Origin: Trachythela sp. YZ-2020
Lineage: Eukaryota > Cnidaria > Anthozoa > Malacalcyonacea > Clavulariidae
Length of the DNA: 64,000 bases
Direction: 5' to 3'
Assembly: GCA_016169945.1 (NCBI GenBank)
Contig: JADLSH010000061.1
Span: 868,001-932,000, forward strand
Part shown: positions 1-10,665 of the stretch, one piece after another
Numbering within the stretch: position 1 is the stretch's first letter
How the letters are laid out: the number at the start of each line of letters is the position of its first letter
Translations under genes and position numbers: made by a program
Notes under the pieces: model-generated
The model's input: the letters and a program-made list of their open reading frames with translations, nothing else
What the model was told of the DNA's origin: nothing
Database searches by the model: none

Positions 1-227
1 TTGATTTTAAACCTGACATTGATGGCCATCATGCCAATGAAATTTCTAATGAAATGTATTGCAATTGGTGGGAAGTGTTTACGTTTAAAATCACAAAATT
101 AGTGTATACACCTTTCGATAAAAATGAGTTGGTGTTTTCTTTGCATAACATCATGCAAAATATATTTAGTCTCAATACAGAACAAGGCGAGGCAGGCGTT
201 GCTGCATGCGTGTATTTGTAATCTTAC

Positions 228-504
228 CAAAATATTTTCGGGCTTCAAATCACGGTGAACAATGTTGTTTTTGTGCATATGATCCAAACCCGACGCAATA
301 TCTTTTGCCCATTCTACCGTCGCCAAGGTAGCGTTTTTGTGTGAAGCTCCCATTACTCTTGCAGGTGTACGATCTTGGTATTTTTCAATATACATTCGCA
401 CACTCTCTGCACATAGCTCCATGACAAAGATAAACTTCGTTCCAATCTTTCCTGGCTGCCACACTACTCCATAAAGCTTCACCACATTCTTATGATCAAG
501 TTTT
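228..504 (-). CDS. DSTYK-like GTPase-kinase gene, exon 6 of 6 seen: kinase catalytic-loop exon
   Basis: Internal exon of a protein kinase domain, read right to left. It encodes the end of the alpha-C helix region (LDHKNVVKLYGVVW), the hinge strand (FIFVMELC) and the catalytic loop HRDLKPEN; the catalytic Asp is residue 778 of the visible product. A consensus acceptor (TTTTGCAG) precedes position 504 and a donor (GTAAGAT) follows 228, so the in-frame tail beyond the donor is intron. The exon starts one base into a codon, which completes the two-base codon left by the exon ending at 29525, and it ends in phase 0. The DFG motif and C-lobe must lie beyond the left edge of the window. HRDLKPEN is the Ser/Thr-type catalytic loop, with all residues needed for activity present. 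It could instead belong to a tandem relative, but the phase match and the fit of the joined alpha-C/beta-4 region favour one gene. Confidence 0.82.
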
Positions 505-1690
505 CTGCAAAAGTAATATTTAATTTGTTCTTAAGAGAAGAAGATCAACGTTTGGTGATAGCCCACCCGTGTGCTGTTTTTACGATTTAATAACAATATT
601 TCTATTTTAAGAAGGAGTAATTGCATGGCATCAAGCGTACACATGTAATACGCGAAGCAATTTTTGCTGTAACTTGCAATGCTAACAAACGAACTAAGTC
701 TAAAACGCGTGAGATTCTGTGGCCTAAATTGCGTTACATTAAGGTAAAGTAAAAAAAATGCCTTTAGCAATATGTAAAGCCGTAGTTTGTCGGGCGCCTA
801 GATTTCTTTGCTCCAAACAATCCAGATGTCGGAATAATTTTTGCCACATTTTTATCTTAGTTCTTGTCACCTTCGGTAAAAAGCTTTATAATAATTCTGA
901 CAGTAATATTACATAATTTACTAGAAATACATGCATGCAGAATCCCCTCGCCCATTTGAACCAAACAAATTACTCCCCAAAAGTTATTGTAACATGAAGA
1001 ACTGAGTCGCCCAATGTAACCATGGTAACACGCAACACTGCATATTTTTTATATTTTAATTTGTACAAAATATTGTTATTTTGTTTTTAACTATAAAATT
1101 ATCAATTGCCCAACTAAAACCTTAGACGTTCACAAAGCGTTTCGAAATTTTCATAAAACTTCAACTGCTTTTCGCGAGCAGTATTTTATACTTCGCACTT
1201 GCTTTTGAAATGAAGTTTTTGAGATTTAATATGTTTTTTATTCTTCTATAACATATTTGAATCAATGCTAAAATACACACAATGCTATACACATTTTTAA
1301 ATTCACAAACTATACTGCATGCTATAAATCGGCAAAGCAAGCATGTAAAATAGACACTTGCCCGTTTAAAACGCTCCTTTTTCGGTCTTTCGACTGTTTT
1401 TCCTCTTGTGAATTTCTCCTCTAAATAATTTTCATTTATCTTGTTTTGGAGACTTAACATGTAAACTTACTTACATAGAGACTAGCTTATAAAATGAGTG
1501 CAAAACTATTTTTGAAAAAAGTATATAGTATGTAGTATATATAAAAAAGTAAAAAGTATGTAGTATATATTATTAAGAGTTTCTTATTATTTGTACTTAA
1601 TTAAAATTTGTAATTAATCCTGTATATTTCAGCTTTTAGCTGCTATTCAGATTAATATTTTTTAAACATTTTAAATTTAAAAAATTTAAA
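505..1690. other. Intron sequence without recognisable gene
   Basis: AT-rich stretch directly upstream (minus strand) of the kinase exon. The open frames in it (for example minus 1161-1460) show no domain, no splice context and no composition unlike the surrounding intron. Nothing else is supported. Confidence 0.6.
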
Positions 1691-1697
1691 AAAAAAT

Positions 1698-2815
1698 ACT
1701 GTATGATATCCAAATATACTGTACGATATCCTTAGATAGCTACTGTATGATATCCTAAGATACTATATGATATCCAAATATACTGTACGATATCCGAAGA
1801 TACTCTAAGATATCGTAAGATACTGTTTGATATCCTAAGGTACTGACTAAGAATATGACTATGACTAGCTCCAAATCAAGCGAGTTTAGCTCCATATCGA
1901 GGGACACTACCTCCAAATCGAGCGAGCTTAGCTCCATATCGAATGAGGCTACATCCAAATCGAGCGAGTTTACCTCCATATCGAGCGAGCCTAGCTCCAA
2001 ATCGAGGGAAGTTAGCTCCGATTCGCACTTAGTAAATATCTCCGGGCCGAGCTTAGTACATGGAAGATAAAGATAAAGAAGATAAAAATAGGGAAGACAA
2101 AGATAAGGAATTGATAAAATAAGGACGGTATATGCCACTCCTCCCTCTAACCCTCTAACCCTCTCTCTAACTCTAACCCTAACCCTCTCTCTATATCTAA
2201 TCCTAAATATTTCTCTATCTCTAACATTAACCTCCTCTCTAACTCTAACCATAACCCTCTCTCTAACTCTAACCTTTACCTTTATCTTCCTTATCTTTAT
2301 CTGACATTTATTAAACTCGACTCGAAGTATACAGTAAGCTCTTCTCAGAGATATATACTAGGCTCGGCTGGGAGTTATCCTCACATCTTAGATCTCGGCT
2401 CAGACCTATCCTTACATCTTAGAGCTCGGCTTGGAGCTGTCTTTGCATCTTAGAGCTCCGCTTGGAGCTATCCTTACATATTAGGGTACGAGATATATAC
2501 TAAGCTCGACTCGAAGCTAAGCTCCCTCGATTTGGAGCTAGGCTCGCTCGATATGGAGTTAAGTTCGCTCGATTTTGAGGTAGGTTCCCTCGATATGGAG
2601 CTAAGCTCCCTCAATTTGGAGGTTGCCTCCACCGATTATGAGGTAAGCTCGTTCGATTTGGAGCTAGTCATAGTCATATTCTTAGTCAGTATCTTAGGAT
2701 ATCATACAGTATCTTAGGATATCGTACGGTATCTTAGGATATCATACAGTATCTTAGGATATCGTACGTTATCTTAGGATATCATACAGAATCTTATGAT
2801 CTTTTATCCGTTAGT
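1698..2815. repeat. Fold-back element with satellite arms
   Basis: The two ends are inverted copies of each other. The left arm (about 1698-2010) begins with copies of TACTGTATGATATCCTAAGA and continues into about 27-bp units carrying 'agctccaaatcgagcga'. The right arm (about 2520-2815) shows the same units in reverse order and orientation. Between the arms lie CTAACCCT-type degenerate repeats (about 2140-2280) and four copies of a roughly 30-bp unit with 'cttagagctcggcttggagc' (about 2370-2480). The frames that stay open through it on both strands (9-residue repeats around ELSSLDLEV) are a by-product of the 27-bp period. No transposase is visible. The same 20-bp unit recurs at 36.6-38.8 kb. 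Confidence 0.75.
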
Positions 2816-4453
2816 ATCCATTTTTATTAAATATTATTTTTTATTCAAATTTTAATTTGTTGCTAGATAATCTTAATTGGTCTTAGTGACTTACTAATAT
2901 GACTTACAACCTAACACCCGGACTCGGACTCGTAAAAAATAACTTAATTTTTCGTAAAATAGTAAAATGAAATTTAAAATTACAAGCTGCCAGTGTTTTG
3001 ACATTTTATGAGAAAGCGTGTACTAAGAAAGACTATCCTAAGCAAGCTTTGGCGCTTTATCATCTTGACTTTAAGCGCCGCAGACAACTGCTATTTGCAC
3101 TTGTGATTTTTTATGTAGATGTTAAAGGCTATCGAACATATGGGTCATAATTTAGTGTTATAAATTTAATTGTACGTTTACCTTTGACTAAGCTATCCCT
3201 ATATTTGTGTGTGAATATATTCATTCGCCAATCTACAAACAGGGTTTAAAAAGATGATAAAATATGCGCGCAGCAATTACATTAAAAGCATTAGAGATTT
3301 CCTAAAATCTTACGATCTAGATATGAATATAAGTAGAAATTATTACGAGTATGAGCATGAAACATGGCGGCAAGACGTGGTTGTGTATTGCTTGTTGTTT
3401 TAATGCTGTTTGACACATTTCTGTTGTATGCTGCCGTTCAACTTGTGATGCAAGGAATTGCAAAGCATTTAGATATGTATTTCTTCGAATAGACTTCTTA
3501 TCAAGACTTTTCGTCACAAAAATGGAGTTAAATTTCCCGTCGTGATTTGGCTCAAACATGGCCATGTTGTCGTTCGCGTTGCTGAAGTATCTGAAATGTT
3601 TTGCCGTGGAGACGTACATCTTCAACGTGGACCTTGTGTTTTAGATGCTATTAAACCTGTTCCAGTTCTAAAAACGTCTGCATGGATTGTCGAAGATAAC
3701 TTGCATTACAACCCAACGAACATATTGCAAGGAACAGCTAGCGAACAAAGGAAACTATTCCGGTCGGTAAATACCTACCTAATATAAAAATGTTTTGTGA
3801 TTGGTCTTCTGAAACAAAAGTGATCAGTTTTTATGACTCGTTCTTTAGAAAAAGGATTTCTGTAGTTTATTGTCGTTATTGTCATAACCAACCAACCACA
3901 AAGCCTGTTCATATAGGTACGTACCGACCCGTTCCGGTTAAAATTACGCGTCGGGTGTTAAAGGATAATTATAAAAGTAAACAAAATGTTGAAAGGAATA
4001 ATCTTGTTATAGAGTTATTCCTTCTCCAGTTATTGAATCTGATACGGTTAAATAGTGGGAGGTCAATTGGTAAGCCATAGCGACGCACCCGCGATTATTG
4101 ATGAACTTTGAAATCAGCTAGCACTCCTGCAAGGTGCTCCATTTACTGTTCGGAGTACTCCGAATTCTAAGAACACTTATAATGGAATGGAACACGGTCA
4201 CATGACTGTTCTGCACTGTTCTGTCTACACCGATTTTCGAGCTGCGTGATTTGTGACGTTAATTATTGAATTTTAATGAGTTTGGAATGAATTTTAACCT
4301 GAAATCAGGTGTGTTTGATGTTCCAGAACCAGCGGTACACTCCATTTTAGTCAGGTGATGTTCCAGAACAGTATGTGCACTCCATTACACACATTTCCGG
4401 AACAGTGTTTTGAATTATTCAGAACATTAAATGGAGCACCCCGCAGGAAAGCA
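2816..4453. other. Unassigned intron sequence with one moderately long frame
   Basis: No recognisable gene. A plus-strand frame covering about 3490-3787 reads about 95 residues without a stop (including KFPVVIWLKHGHVVVRVAEV) and could be a decayed mobile-element fragment, but I recognise no family. A minus-strand frame overlaps it and is no better supported. Confidence 0.4.
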
Positions 4454-4454
4454 G

Positions 4455-4625
4455 AATTCCCCATTCGGAAGTTGCAGAAGATGACTGGTAATAGCGAGGT
4501 TGACAATGCACATGGGGCTGTTTTGGGGGACGAGCTTTTTGTTTGCGCCCCCAAAAACAGTCCCATGATATATTGTCAACCTCGCTTTTACCAGTCCTCT
4601 ATTGCAACTTCGGAATGGAGAATTA
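4455..4625. mobile_element. Palindromic MITE, family A, copy 1
   Basis: Near-perfect inverted repeat of about 75 bp per arm around a short centre. The outer part reads 'ccattcggaagttgcaga' and the inner part 'ggtaatagcgaggttgacaa'; both return as reverse complement at the right end. A second copy of the family lies at 58230-58397. No coding capacity. Confidence 0.8.
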
Positions 4626-4747
4626 GTATAATCGCCTGGACAAAAGCCCGTAACGGCGATTACACGCCGTTGGCTCGGGGACAACCTACAACCAGGAAAA
4701 TACTTGTAAAATGTAAACACTGTTTGGGAACAGTATGTCATTAAATC

Positions 4748-4848
4748 TGTAGTGGGACTTACTAATATTAACCTTAGTAGATTATAAATGTTTCATGTTT
4801 ATATTAAGAATGAATAAATACAGAAGGGACTTCCTCAACAACACAACA
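4748..4848 (+). repeat. Gypsy 5' LTR
   Basis: 101 bp, TGT...ACA, closely similar to 8085-8185 and preceded by the target duplication AAATC. It is very short for an LTR but carries matching termini and is followed directly by TTGTGACAACTAGGGG, where a primer-binding site would lie. Confidence 0.85.
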
Positions 4849-5104
4849 TTGTGACAACTAGGGGAAATAACAAAAAATATAATATAAACTATACGCGTAA
4901 AGGCTAAAGCTAAACGTTTAAGTGGTAAATCGAAGATTTAATCGCGTACGGTCGAACAGAGAGAGCAAGCACTATTTTGCCAAAACAACAATCAAAAACA
5001 GAAATGATTTAATATGCCAGACACATGCAGATGCACTCGAAGCAGCTCTAGTGCAAAGTTTCACAACATATCAAGTTACTCCTCCGCCGTAAATCTCTTT
5101 CAAA

Positions 5105-5830
5105 TCAGTTGACTGGAACTTAGAATGGCCACGGAACTAGACAAGAAAGACGAGAACAAACAGGTACACGCCATTATTTATATTATGGGAGACGAAGCAG
5201 ATAATATTCTGTTGTCATTTAATTGAAGTTCGGAAGAACTAAAAAGCTATCAAACCGTCAAGAATATATTCAAAAATCATTTTATTGCCAAGCGAAACGT
5301 GATTTACGAACGAGCGAAATTTAATGTGAATTTAGCATCCTAAAAGGACCAATGAATACGTGATCGTGCTATAGTAGGTTTGCAAAATCAACAGTTACAA
5401 GATAAGTTAAAACTTAATTGACCCAAATTTAGCGCTCGACTGAAAAGCTATGAATCAAGTTAAACAGAGCGAAGAAGTAAAAAAAGAAACAAAGCATAAT
5501 TCGAAGAAAAGCAACATCTCTTTCACTCTGGTAGCGACCTCAGAAAATTTGATAACAACGCAAAATGCACGCGTTTTTTAGGAAACCCGCACCCTGGAAA
5601 ATTCTGTCCAGCAAGCGATTTCGTCTGTAAACAATCTTTTAATAAAGGACATTGCGTAAAAGCTTGTCACAGTCGTGAAAATCGAATTTCCTGCTAAAAA
5701 ACATAGGCGAAATTTTCCGACAAAACACTGAAACATATAGTTCTGATAAAGAAACGTAATTTGGGGGGAAATTGGTACCCCAACCCTACTAAACAATTCA
5801 TGAATTACCAATCAAAAATTAAATAAAGTT
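5105..5830 (+). pseudogene. Gypsy gag remnant
   Basis: Translating across several stops gives gag-like segments such as YIMGDEADNILLSF, NHFIAKRNVIYERAKFN and VGLQNQQLQDKLKL. These match the capsid region common in gypsy elements of marine invertebrates. At least four in-frame stops break it. After about 5570 the frame is too decayed to follow to a zinc knuckle or protease. Confidence 0.6.
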
Positions 5831-5899
5831 GGCATCTCGTTCAAAATTGACAGTGAAGATGTCTGTTGATGATGGACTAGAACATGCACATCGTCTAAA

Positions 5900-6190
5900 T
5901 TTAATCAATCGAGTGGATTCCTGAACTAAGTATCCAACACTTCTTCGTGGATTGGGTCAAATGAAAGGTCAAGAATATGATATTATGCTAAAAGAAAATG
6001 CGACACCCTTTGCAATCAACGTACCCAGACAAATTCCAATACCCCTCCGCCAGAAAACTGAGCAAGTATTACAGTGTATGGAACGAAACGGATATCCGAG
6101 TAGTAGTAGATGAGCTAACCGAATGGTGCACTCCAGTAGTTGTCACCCCGAAAAGTGACGGCAAAGTTGATCTAACACAACTTAATAAAT
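5900..6190 (+). pseudogene. Gypsy reverse transcriptase, 5' part
   Basis: Segments LRGLGQMKGQEYDIMLKEN and NVPRQIPIPLRQKTEQVLQ, and a frame-shifted TEWCTPVVVTPKSDGKV, are the fingers region of Ty3/gypsy RT, where 'EW.SP.VVV.K.DGK.R.C.D' is diagnostic. The sequence stops at 'LTQLNKYLP', where the antisense LINE begins, and resumes at 7463. Confidence 0.75.
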
Positions 6191-6194
6191 ATCT

Positions 6195-7462
6195 TCCTAC
6201 AACTATTATTATTATTATTAATTTATATTGCATAAATCAATGGAAGTACATTTTCGAATGGGCATTACAAAAATTAAAAGAACAACGTTATATACATATT
6301 ATAAAAATTATTAATTCCTATTTTCCTAAAAACTTGGTCTATAGTCTAAACTTCAAACGAACGCTTTCTTAAATAAAAATGTCTTCAGAGACTTTTTAAA
6401 TATATCAATGGAGGCGCTCATTCGCAGCAAACCAGCATATACAAAAGCCCTATCACCCAATGTAGCATAGGACCGTGCCGATGGAGAGTCCAACATCAGG
6501 CTGTTGTTAGTCCGCAAGTTATATCGCTTGCTGTTTTTTATTGTTAAGAGCTCTTGTAGATATACAGGCGCCTGGCCGTGAAGGGCCTTATATGTCAAAA
6601 GCAAGACCTTGAACTCAATACGGTATTTGATAGGAAGCCAGTGTAATGCATTCAACAGCGGGGTGATGTGACAGAATTTTGTTTCTTCGAAGATAAGACG
6701 TGCAGCCGCATTTTGAACTCGTTGTAATTCAGCGTCTGAATAAGGGTCTCAGTGTCAGCTCTTGACAGGAATTTTCTAATCCGCTTGATGTTGTACAAAT
6801 AATAAAACGCGGTAGAAGCAATTTTGGTGGTATGTATATCCATAGATCACGTGCTTTCAAACCATGCCCCAAGATTCCTAATGCGTGACTCAGGAACAAT
6901 ATCAACATCGCCAATCTTTATGCTACCAATATCAATCTTGGACAGCTGCTGTGTTGTCCCGATAAGAATAAATTCAGTCTTATCGTCATTCTTAAAAGCC
7001 TTATCTTCTGCTAACCACTGCCTTATATCTACCACACACTGTTCCATGGCAATGATAGCATCAGATTGCCCTTTGTCCTCCTTTGGACTGAATGAAACAT
7101 AGAGTTGTGAATCATCAGCATAAGGATGAGCTGTTGGCAAATGCCTCTCTGTGATATCGAACAACTTGCTAACGTATATAGAGAACGAAAGTGGGCTCAA
7201 GCAAGAACCCTGAGGAACTCCACAGTCCAGATCGTGTTTGTCTGACAAGGCACCATTGATGGACACACGTTGGGAACGTCCTGAGAAGTACGAACAGAAC
7301 CAGTCGCGCACAGTACCAGATACCTCAAGTTTCGTTTGTAGCCTCTGGAGCATGATCGAATGATCCACAGTGTCGAACGATGCACTGAGATCCAAAAGGA
7401 CCAACAACGTCACATGTTGTTTGTTCATATTGAGAAGAACACAAAGTTTGTTCATATTGAGA
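6195..7462 (-). mobile_element. 5'-truncated L2/CR1-type LINE inserted in the gypsy element
   Basis: Minus-strand RT fragment. It starts inside the palm ('LVLLDLSASFDTVDHSIML'), then the GVPQGSCLSPLSFSIYV block, then the catalytic box YADD (in HPYADDSQLY). A frameshift after about 6847 separates the thumb and the 3' segment at 6353-6655, which contains LHWLPIKYRIEFKVLLLTYK, typical of L2/CR1-like LINEs. A short (ATT)n tract at about 6200-6220 is the 3' tail. The 5' truncation and simple 3' tail are the usual result of target-primed insertion. Catalytic residues are present but the frame is broken and the endonuclease is missing. Confidence 0.85.
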
Positions 7463-8084
7463 CCGATACAACATTCGCTAAACTCGCCAGATAAAAGTTG
7501 TTCTCACGACTATAGATGCTAATTCAGGATTTTGGCAGATAAAGCTTCAGAAAGATCGCGACCACTGACCACATTCATAACACCCTGGGGACAATATTGT
7601 TTAAATGTCCTTCCTTTCGGAATTAGTTCTGGATATGAGTGTATGAGTAAAAGTGTATGAGTAAAATTCTAGAAGGTCTGCACGGTGTAGAATGTAATAT
7701 TGATAGACAACCCAACAACGACAACGACAACGAATGAAACCATTATTGTCAGGAACTGAAGTATTTTTAATAGATATGAGAAAGTTATCGAAGTATATGG
7801 AAAAGTTATCGAAAACTCCAAATTTAGATCATATGTGCATGGTAAACACATCGATAGCAGTCGTCCGAAGAAATCGTTTACAACTAAGAATCGTTCCAAA
7901 TAATTCTGTAAAACAGGATGAAGAGAAATCAACATCAATGCTAGTGAACAATAGACCAAATAAAAAAAAGAAACTCTCGTTGAAAGCCAGAGGAAATCTA
8001 GGACTTGATAATTAACGTAGTAATATTCATAAGGAACAAAATTTGAACAAAGAGTTGACATTTTGTTGAAGAAAAAAGGGCAGA
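7463..8084 (+). pseudogene. Gypsy reverse transcriptase continuation and 3' remnant
   Basis: The gypsy RT resumes immediately past the LINE, with TTFAKLA and, after a stop, fragments ending near ILFKCPSFGIS at about 7560-7625. The catalytic Asp segment is damaged. The rest up to the polypurine tract (about 7640-8080) has only short frames, including a 93-codon plus-strand frame at 7734-8015 with a basic C-terminus that may be the last part of pol. Confidence 0.6.
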
Positions 8085-8185
8085 TGTATTGGGACTTATT
8101 AATATTAACCTTAGCAGATTATTAATGTATCATGTTTATATTGAGACTGAATAAATATAGAGAGGACTTCTTCAACAACACAACA
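8085..8185 (+). repeat. Gypsy 3' LTR
   Basis: 101 bp, TGT...ACA, matching 4748-4848 with scattered substitutions, followed by the target duplication AAATC. The divergence between the two LTRs indicates an old insertion. Confidence 0.85.
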
Positions 8186-8289
8186 AAATCTCTGCTGAAA
8201 CAGAACAGTTTACCGAAAAATCTCCGTGGCTATACGTCTATAAAGCAATCGCTGATTTACTGTATTCTTTCTAACAGTTTTATTGTTTC

Positions 8290-8575
8290 ACCTGCACATC
8301 ATAAAATAGACATTATGGAATAGACCTTTGGGAAAAGTATCGAGAGTTACGACGAATAACAAAATATGCCATCACCAACAAACGGAAACAGTTTTTTGAA
8401 TCCATGCCCGCCTTATTGAAATCAAGTAGTAAGAAGTTTTGGTCAGTGTTTAAGTCCGTTCGTAAGACCTCGAGCGTTCCCAACAAAATGACTTGGTCTG
8501 ATCATAATGGAGTCACCTCTACAGCCAACAACCCAGCCGACATCGGCAATCTACTAATCTATGGCAATGTTGGCC
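8290..8575 (+). mobile_element. LINE fragment, endonuclease-RT linker region
   Basis: The plus-strand frame reads WEKYRELRRITKYAITNKRK, then KKFWSVFKSVRKTSSVPNKM. This is the linker between endonuclease and RT in CR1/L2/jockey-type LINEs ('W..Y..LR...K..I...K' and 'FW..FK....S.VP'). It is lost after NNPADIGNLL. Neither end of the LINE is present. Confidence 0.65.
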
Positions 8576-9101
8576 GACGACACGAAGTGTTACCGTCCCG
8601 TGAACCAGGGGCGGATCCAGGGGTAGTCAACCCGGTCACGCGACTGGGTAAAAAATTGCGAAGTTAATTAATTCGAATTCAAATCGCGGTCCAGTTATCA
8701 AATTGGTTCAGTGGCGTCAGCATATTTAAGTTTGTAGTCCAGTAATTACATTGCGTTCAGCGGTAAAGGTTTCTGTAAAGCAATATGATGATCAGTCAAA
8801 ACAGCGGTCTTCCGCTTGAATCTTGACCGACTTGGTGGCAAATCTGGTCATTTGATTGGTTAGCAGCGATGTTGACCACTTTCCGGGGAGTTCTGACCGG
8901 GCAACTCATCAGGGGCACAAATATAAGCTCTGTCATTGGCCAATCTTAAAAAATATCTGAGTTCTCATTGGCTGCATAATTTTGACCGATCAGAGCGAGT
9001 CAGCCTGGTCAGCCTGAATACATTTATAGAACTATAGAAGGCCTTTCTGATCGCAGCTTTGACCGCAAAGGTTCAACAAAGTAGCACAGCCAGAAATCCC
9101 A
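8576..9101. other. Non-coding stretch with a hAT-like terminus
   Basis: At 8606 the sequence CAGGGGCGGATCCAGGGG resembles a hAT-type terminal repeat, but no partner end is found nearby. The following 400 bp contains several 'gaccgatcag/ttgaccgg' repeats and no gene. Confidence 0.35.
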
Positions 9102-9335
9102 ATGTCTGCTAGTATTTACGAGATCGTACAGTCCGCGTTGGCGAAAAACGATCGGCGATATCTTCAAGATATTGAAGTTGATCTAAAGAAGCGAATAGAG
9201 GCTTCATCGAAGAGTTCTGTTGAAGAGCTAGTGAGCGCCATCAACAACACAAGCTTTTGCCTTGGGAGAAATTTTGGTGCCGAATCATACATCCCGAAGT
9301 ACGTTCGAGATCGAAAGAGCAACTGTTGTACGGCC
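9102..9335 (+). CDS. Putative short exon of unknown function
   Basis: An ATG in fair context (cccaATGtct) opens a frame of about 78 codons. It ends at a possible donor, CTAAG|GTAAAT, at about 9342. The product is hydrophilic and predicted helical (SIYEIVQSALAKNDRRYLQD, then DLKKRIEASSKSSVEELVSA). I do not recognise the family. It could be the first exon of a nested plus-strand gene or part of a mobile element starting near 8606. Later exons were not found. Confidence 0.3.
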
Positions 9336-9899
9336 CTAAGGTAAATATATTATATATTGACTAAATTTGACTCCTATACATTATTAATACATTCTCCTAT
9401 ACTGTTTATTTGTGCGCAAAGTATTGACCCGCGTAGGTGATGAGGTGAACTGATTTACATAATATGACTTAGACTCGACGCTTTATAATAATATACTTTA
9501 TAGATAAGATTTACAGCGAACCAAGTTTAATACCCAGGCGAATCGGAAGTTTGTTTATGCTTTTTGTGGACTAATATTAGTTTAATATTATCTATATCTA
9601 TACTGGATTTATATAATGTATATGGAGCAATATACAAAGGCAATACCACATGGCATAGCTTGGTGTAAATGTGTAATACGATCATGTGTTATTTTATGAA
9701 ATTCATGTTTTTAATCCACAGCCACAGACGTAGTTTCATAGGGCACACATTCAATGATTCAAATATTTAAATGTCCGATGAAGTGAAGTGAAATCCCTAA
9801 GGAGTGATTTGTGGGAGTCAGTGAGACTGAATATTGCTATAATTGGGTCCCATCTTACGAGGTTAATTTTTGGCTGAAGCTGCTCCCAGAGTGCCGCAA

Positions 9900-10665
9900 A
9901 TGGTGTTTCCGAGGTTCAAAAATCAAAAATCAGTAACTAACATCGCTACAATGGAACGCGTCCAACATCGTGCCACCAAATTCATCCTTTCCCACCCTTA
10001 TAGAACAGACGTTTTGTACAAAGAACGACTCCAGTCTATCGGTATTCTTCCCATCTGCTATTGGCTTGAGTTTCTAGATTTAGTTTATCTTTACAACTGT
10101 GTTGTTAATGACTCTGATACAAACATCTCAATACGGGTTTCTAATCGTAGAACCAGAAACTCCAATTCCGACAATGGTATTCTACTAAATATACCTAAAT
10201 CCAAGACTGTTAGCTTTCAAAACAGTTTTTACGTAAGAGCACCCAGCGTTTGGAACATTCTACCCGATGTCATCAGAGACACTACAAGATCTACAGCTTC
10301 CTTTAAAATTTTACTATTTAAATACTACTTTAACCTTCTCGAACACGTCTACAACCCGGACAATCCTAGAACCTTTAAATCGGTGTGCGTCAAATGCCAC
10401 TCTACTCGTTCTATTCAAAATTTATCTTTAAGAACATGTTGTTAACAGTTTGGCGAAAGCCAATAAATGTTTTTGTGCATGTATAGTAATTTGTCATTTT
10501 TGTCGGGACCCCGTTATTGGAGTTTATCTCCGTGGTCAGTCCCAGCCAGTAGGTTTAATGAGAACTTATAGTTACTAGGTAATGTAACTTATTTGAATAC
10601 GTTTAATATTTGTTTGGTGCGGCGAATCTTGTAAAATAAAATAAAATAAAATATAAAACAAGTAT
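9900..10665 (+). mobile_element. LINE 3' end, RT C-terminal domain and tail
   Basis: The plus-strand frame to 10445 contains MERVQHRATKFIL and RLQSIGILPICYWLEFLDLV, the region after the RT thumb in CR1/L2/Rex-like LINEs, followed by FYVRAPSVWNILPDVIRDT. A roughly 200-bp 3' UTR ends in an (AAAAT)n tract at about 10635-10665. The element is strongly 5'-truncated: palm, fingers and endonuclease are absent. Confidence 0.8.

Larger units (their letters stand above)
4748..8185 (+). mobile_element. Degenerate Ty3/gypsy-type LTR retrotransposon
   Basis: Two 101-bp LTRs (4748-4848 and 8085-8185) begin TGT and end ACA. They are flanked by an identical 5-bp target duplication AAATC (4743-4747 and 8186-8190). 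A purine-rich tract (gaagaaaaaagggcaga) precedes the 3' LTR, as expected for a polypurine primer. Inside are gag-like frames at about 5105-5570, an RT part at 5940-6190, then a LINE inserted in the opposite direction (about 6195-7462), after which the gypsy RT resumes at about 7463-7640. Stops and frameshifts are scattered throughout, so the copy is dead. Without the LINE the element is only about 2.2 kb, so much of pol is also deleted. Confidence 0.85.

Noticed and set aside
228..504. Kinase exon as a separate tandem gene
   Set aside because: No other kinase N-lobe exon is present in the window, and its phase and the joined alpha-C/beta-4 sequence fit the exon at 30634-29525. Beyond the window it cannot be excluded.
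1755..2252. Minus-strand frame of about 165 codons
   Set aside because: It is translation of simple and tandem repeats (the 27-bp and CTAACCC-like units). It has no domain and is explained by the repeat period.
2140..2280. Interstitial telomere or chromosome end
   Set aside because: The repeats are degenerate, mixed in unit length, and occur in both fold-back elements, so they belong to the elements.
8606..9100. Complete hAT element starting CAGGGGCGGATCC
   Set aside because: No matching right end or 8-bp duplication was found downstream.
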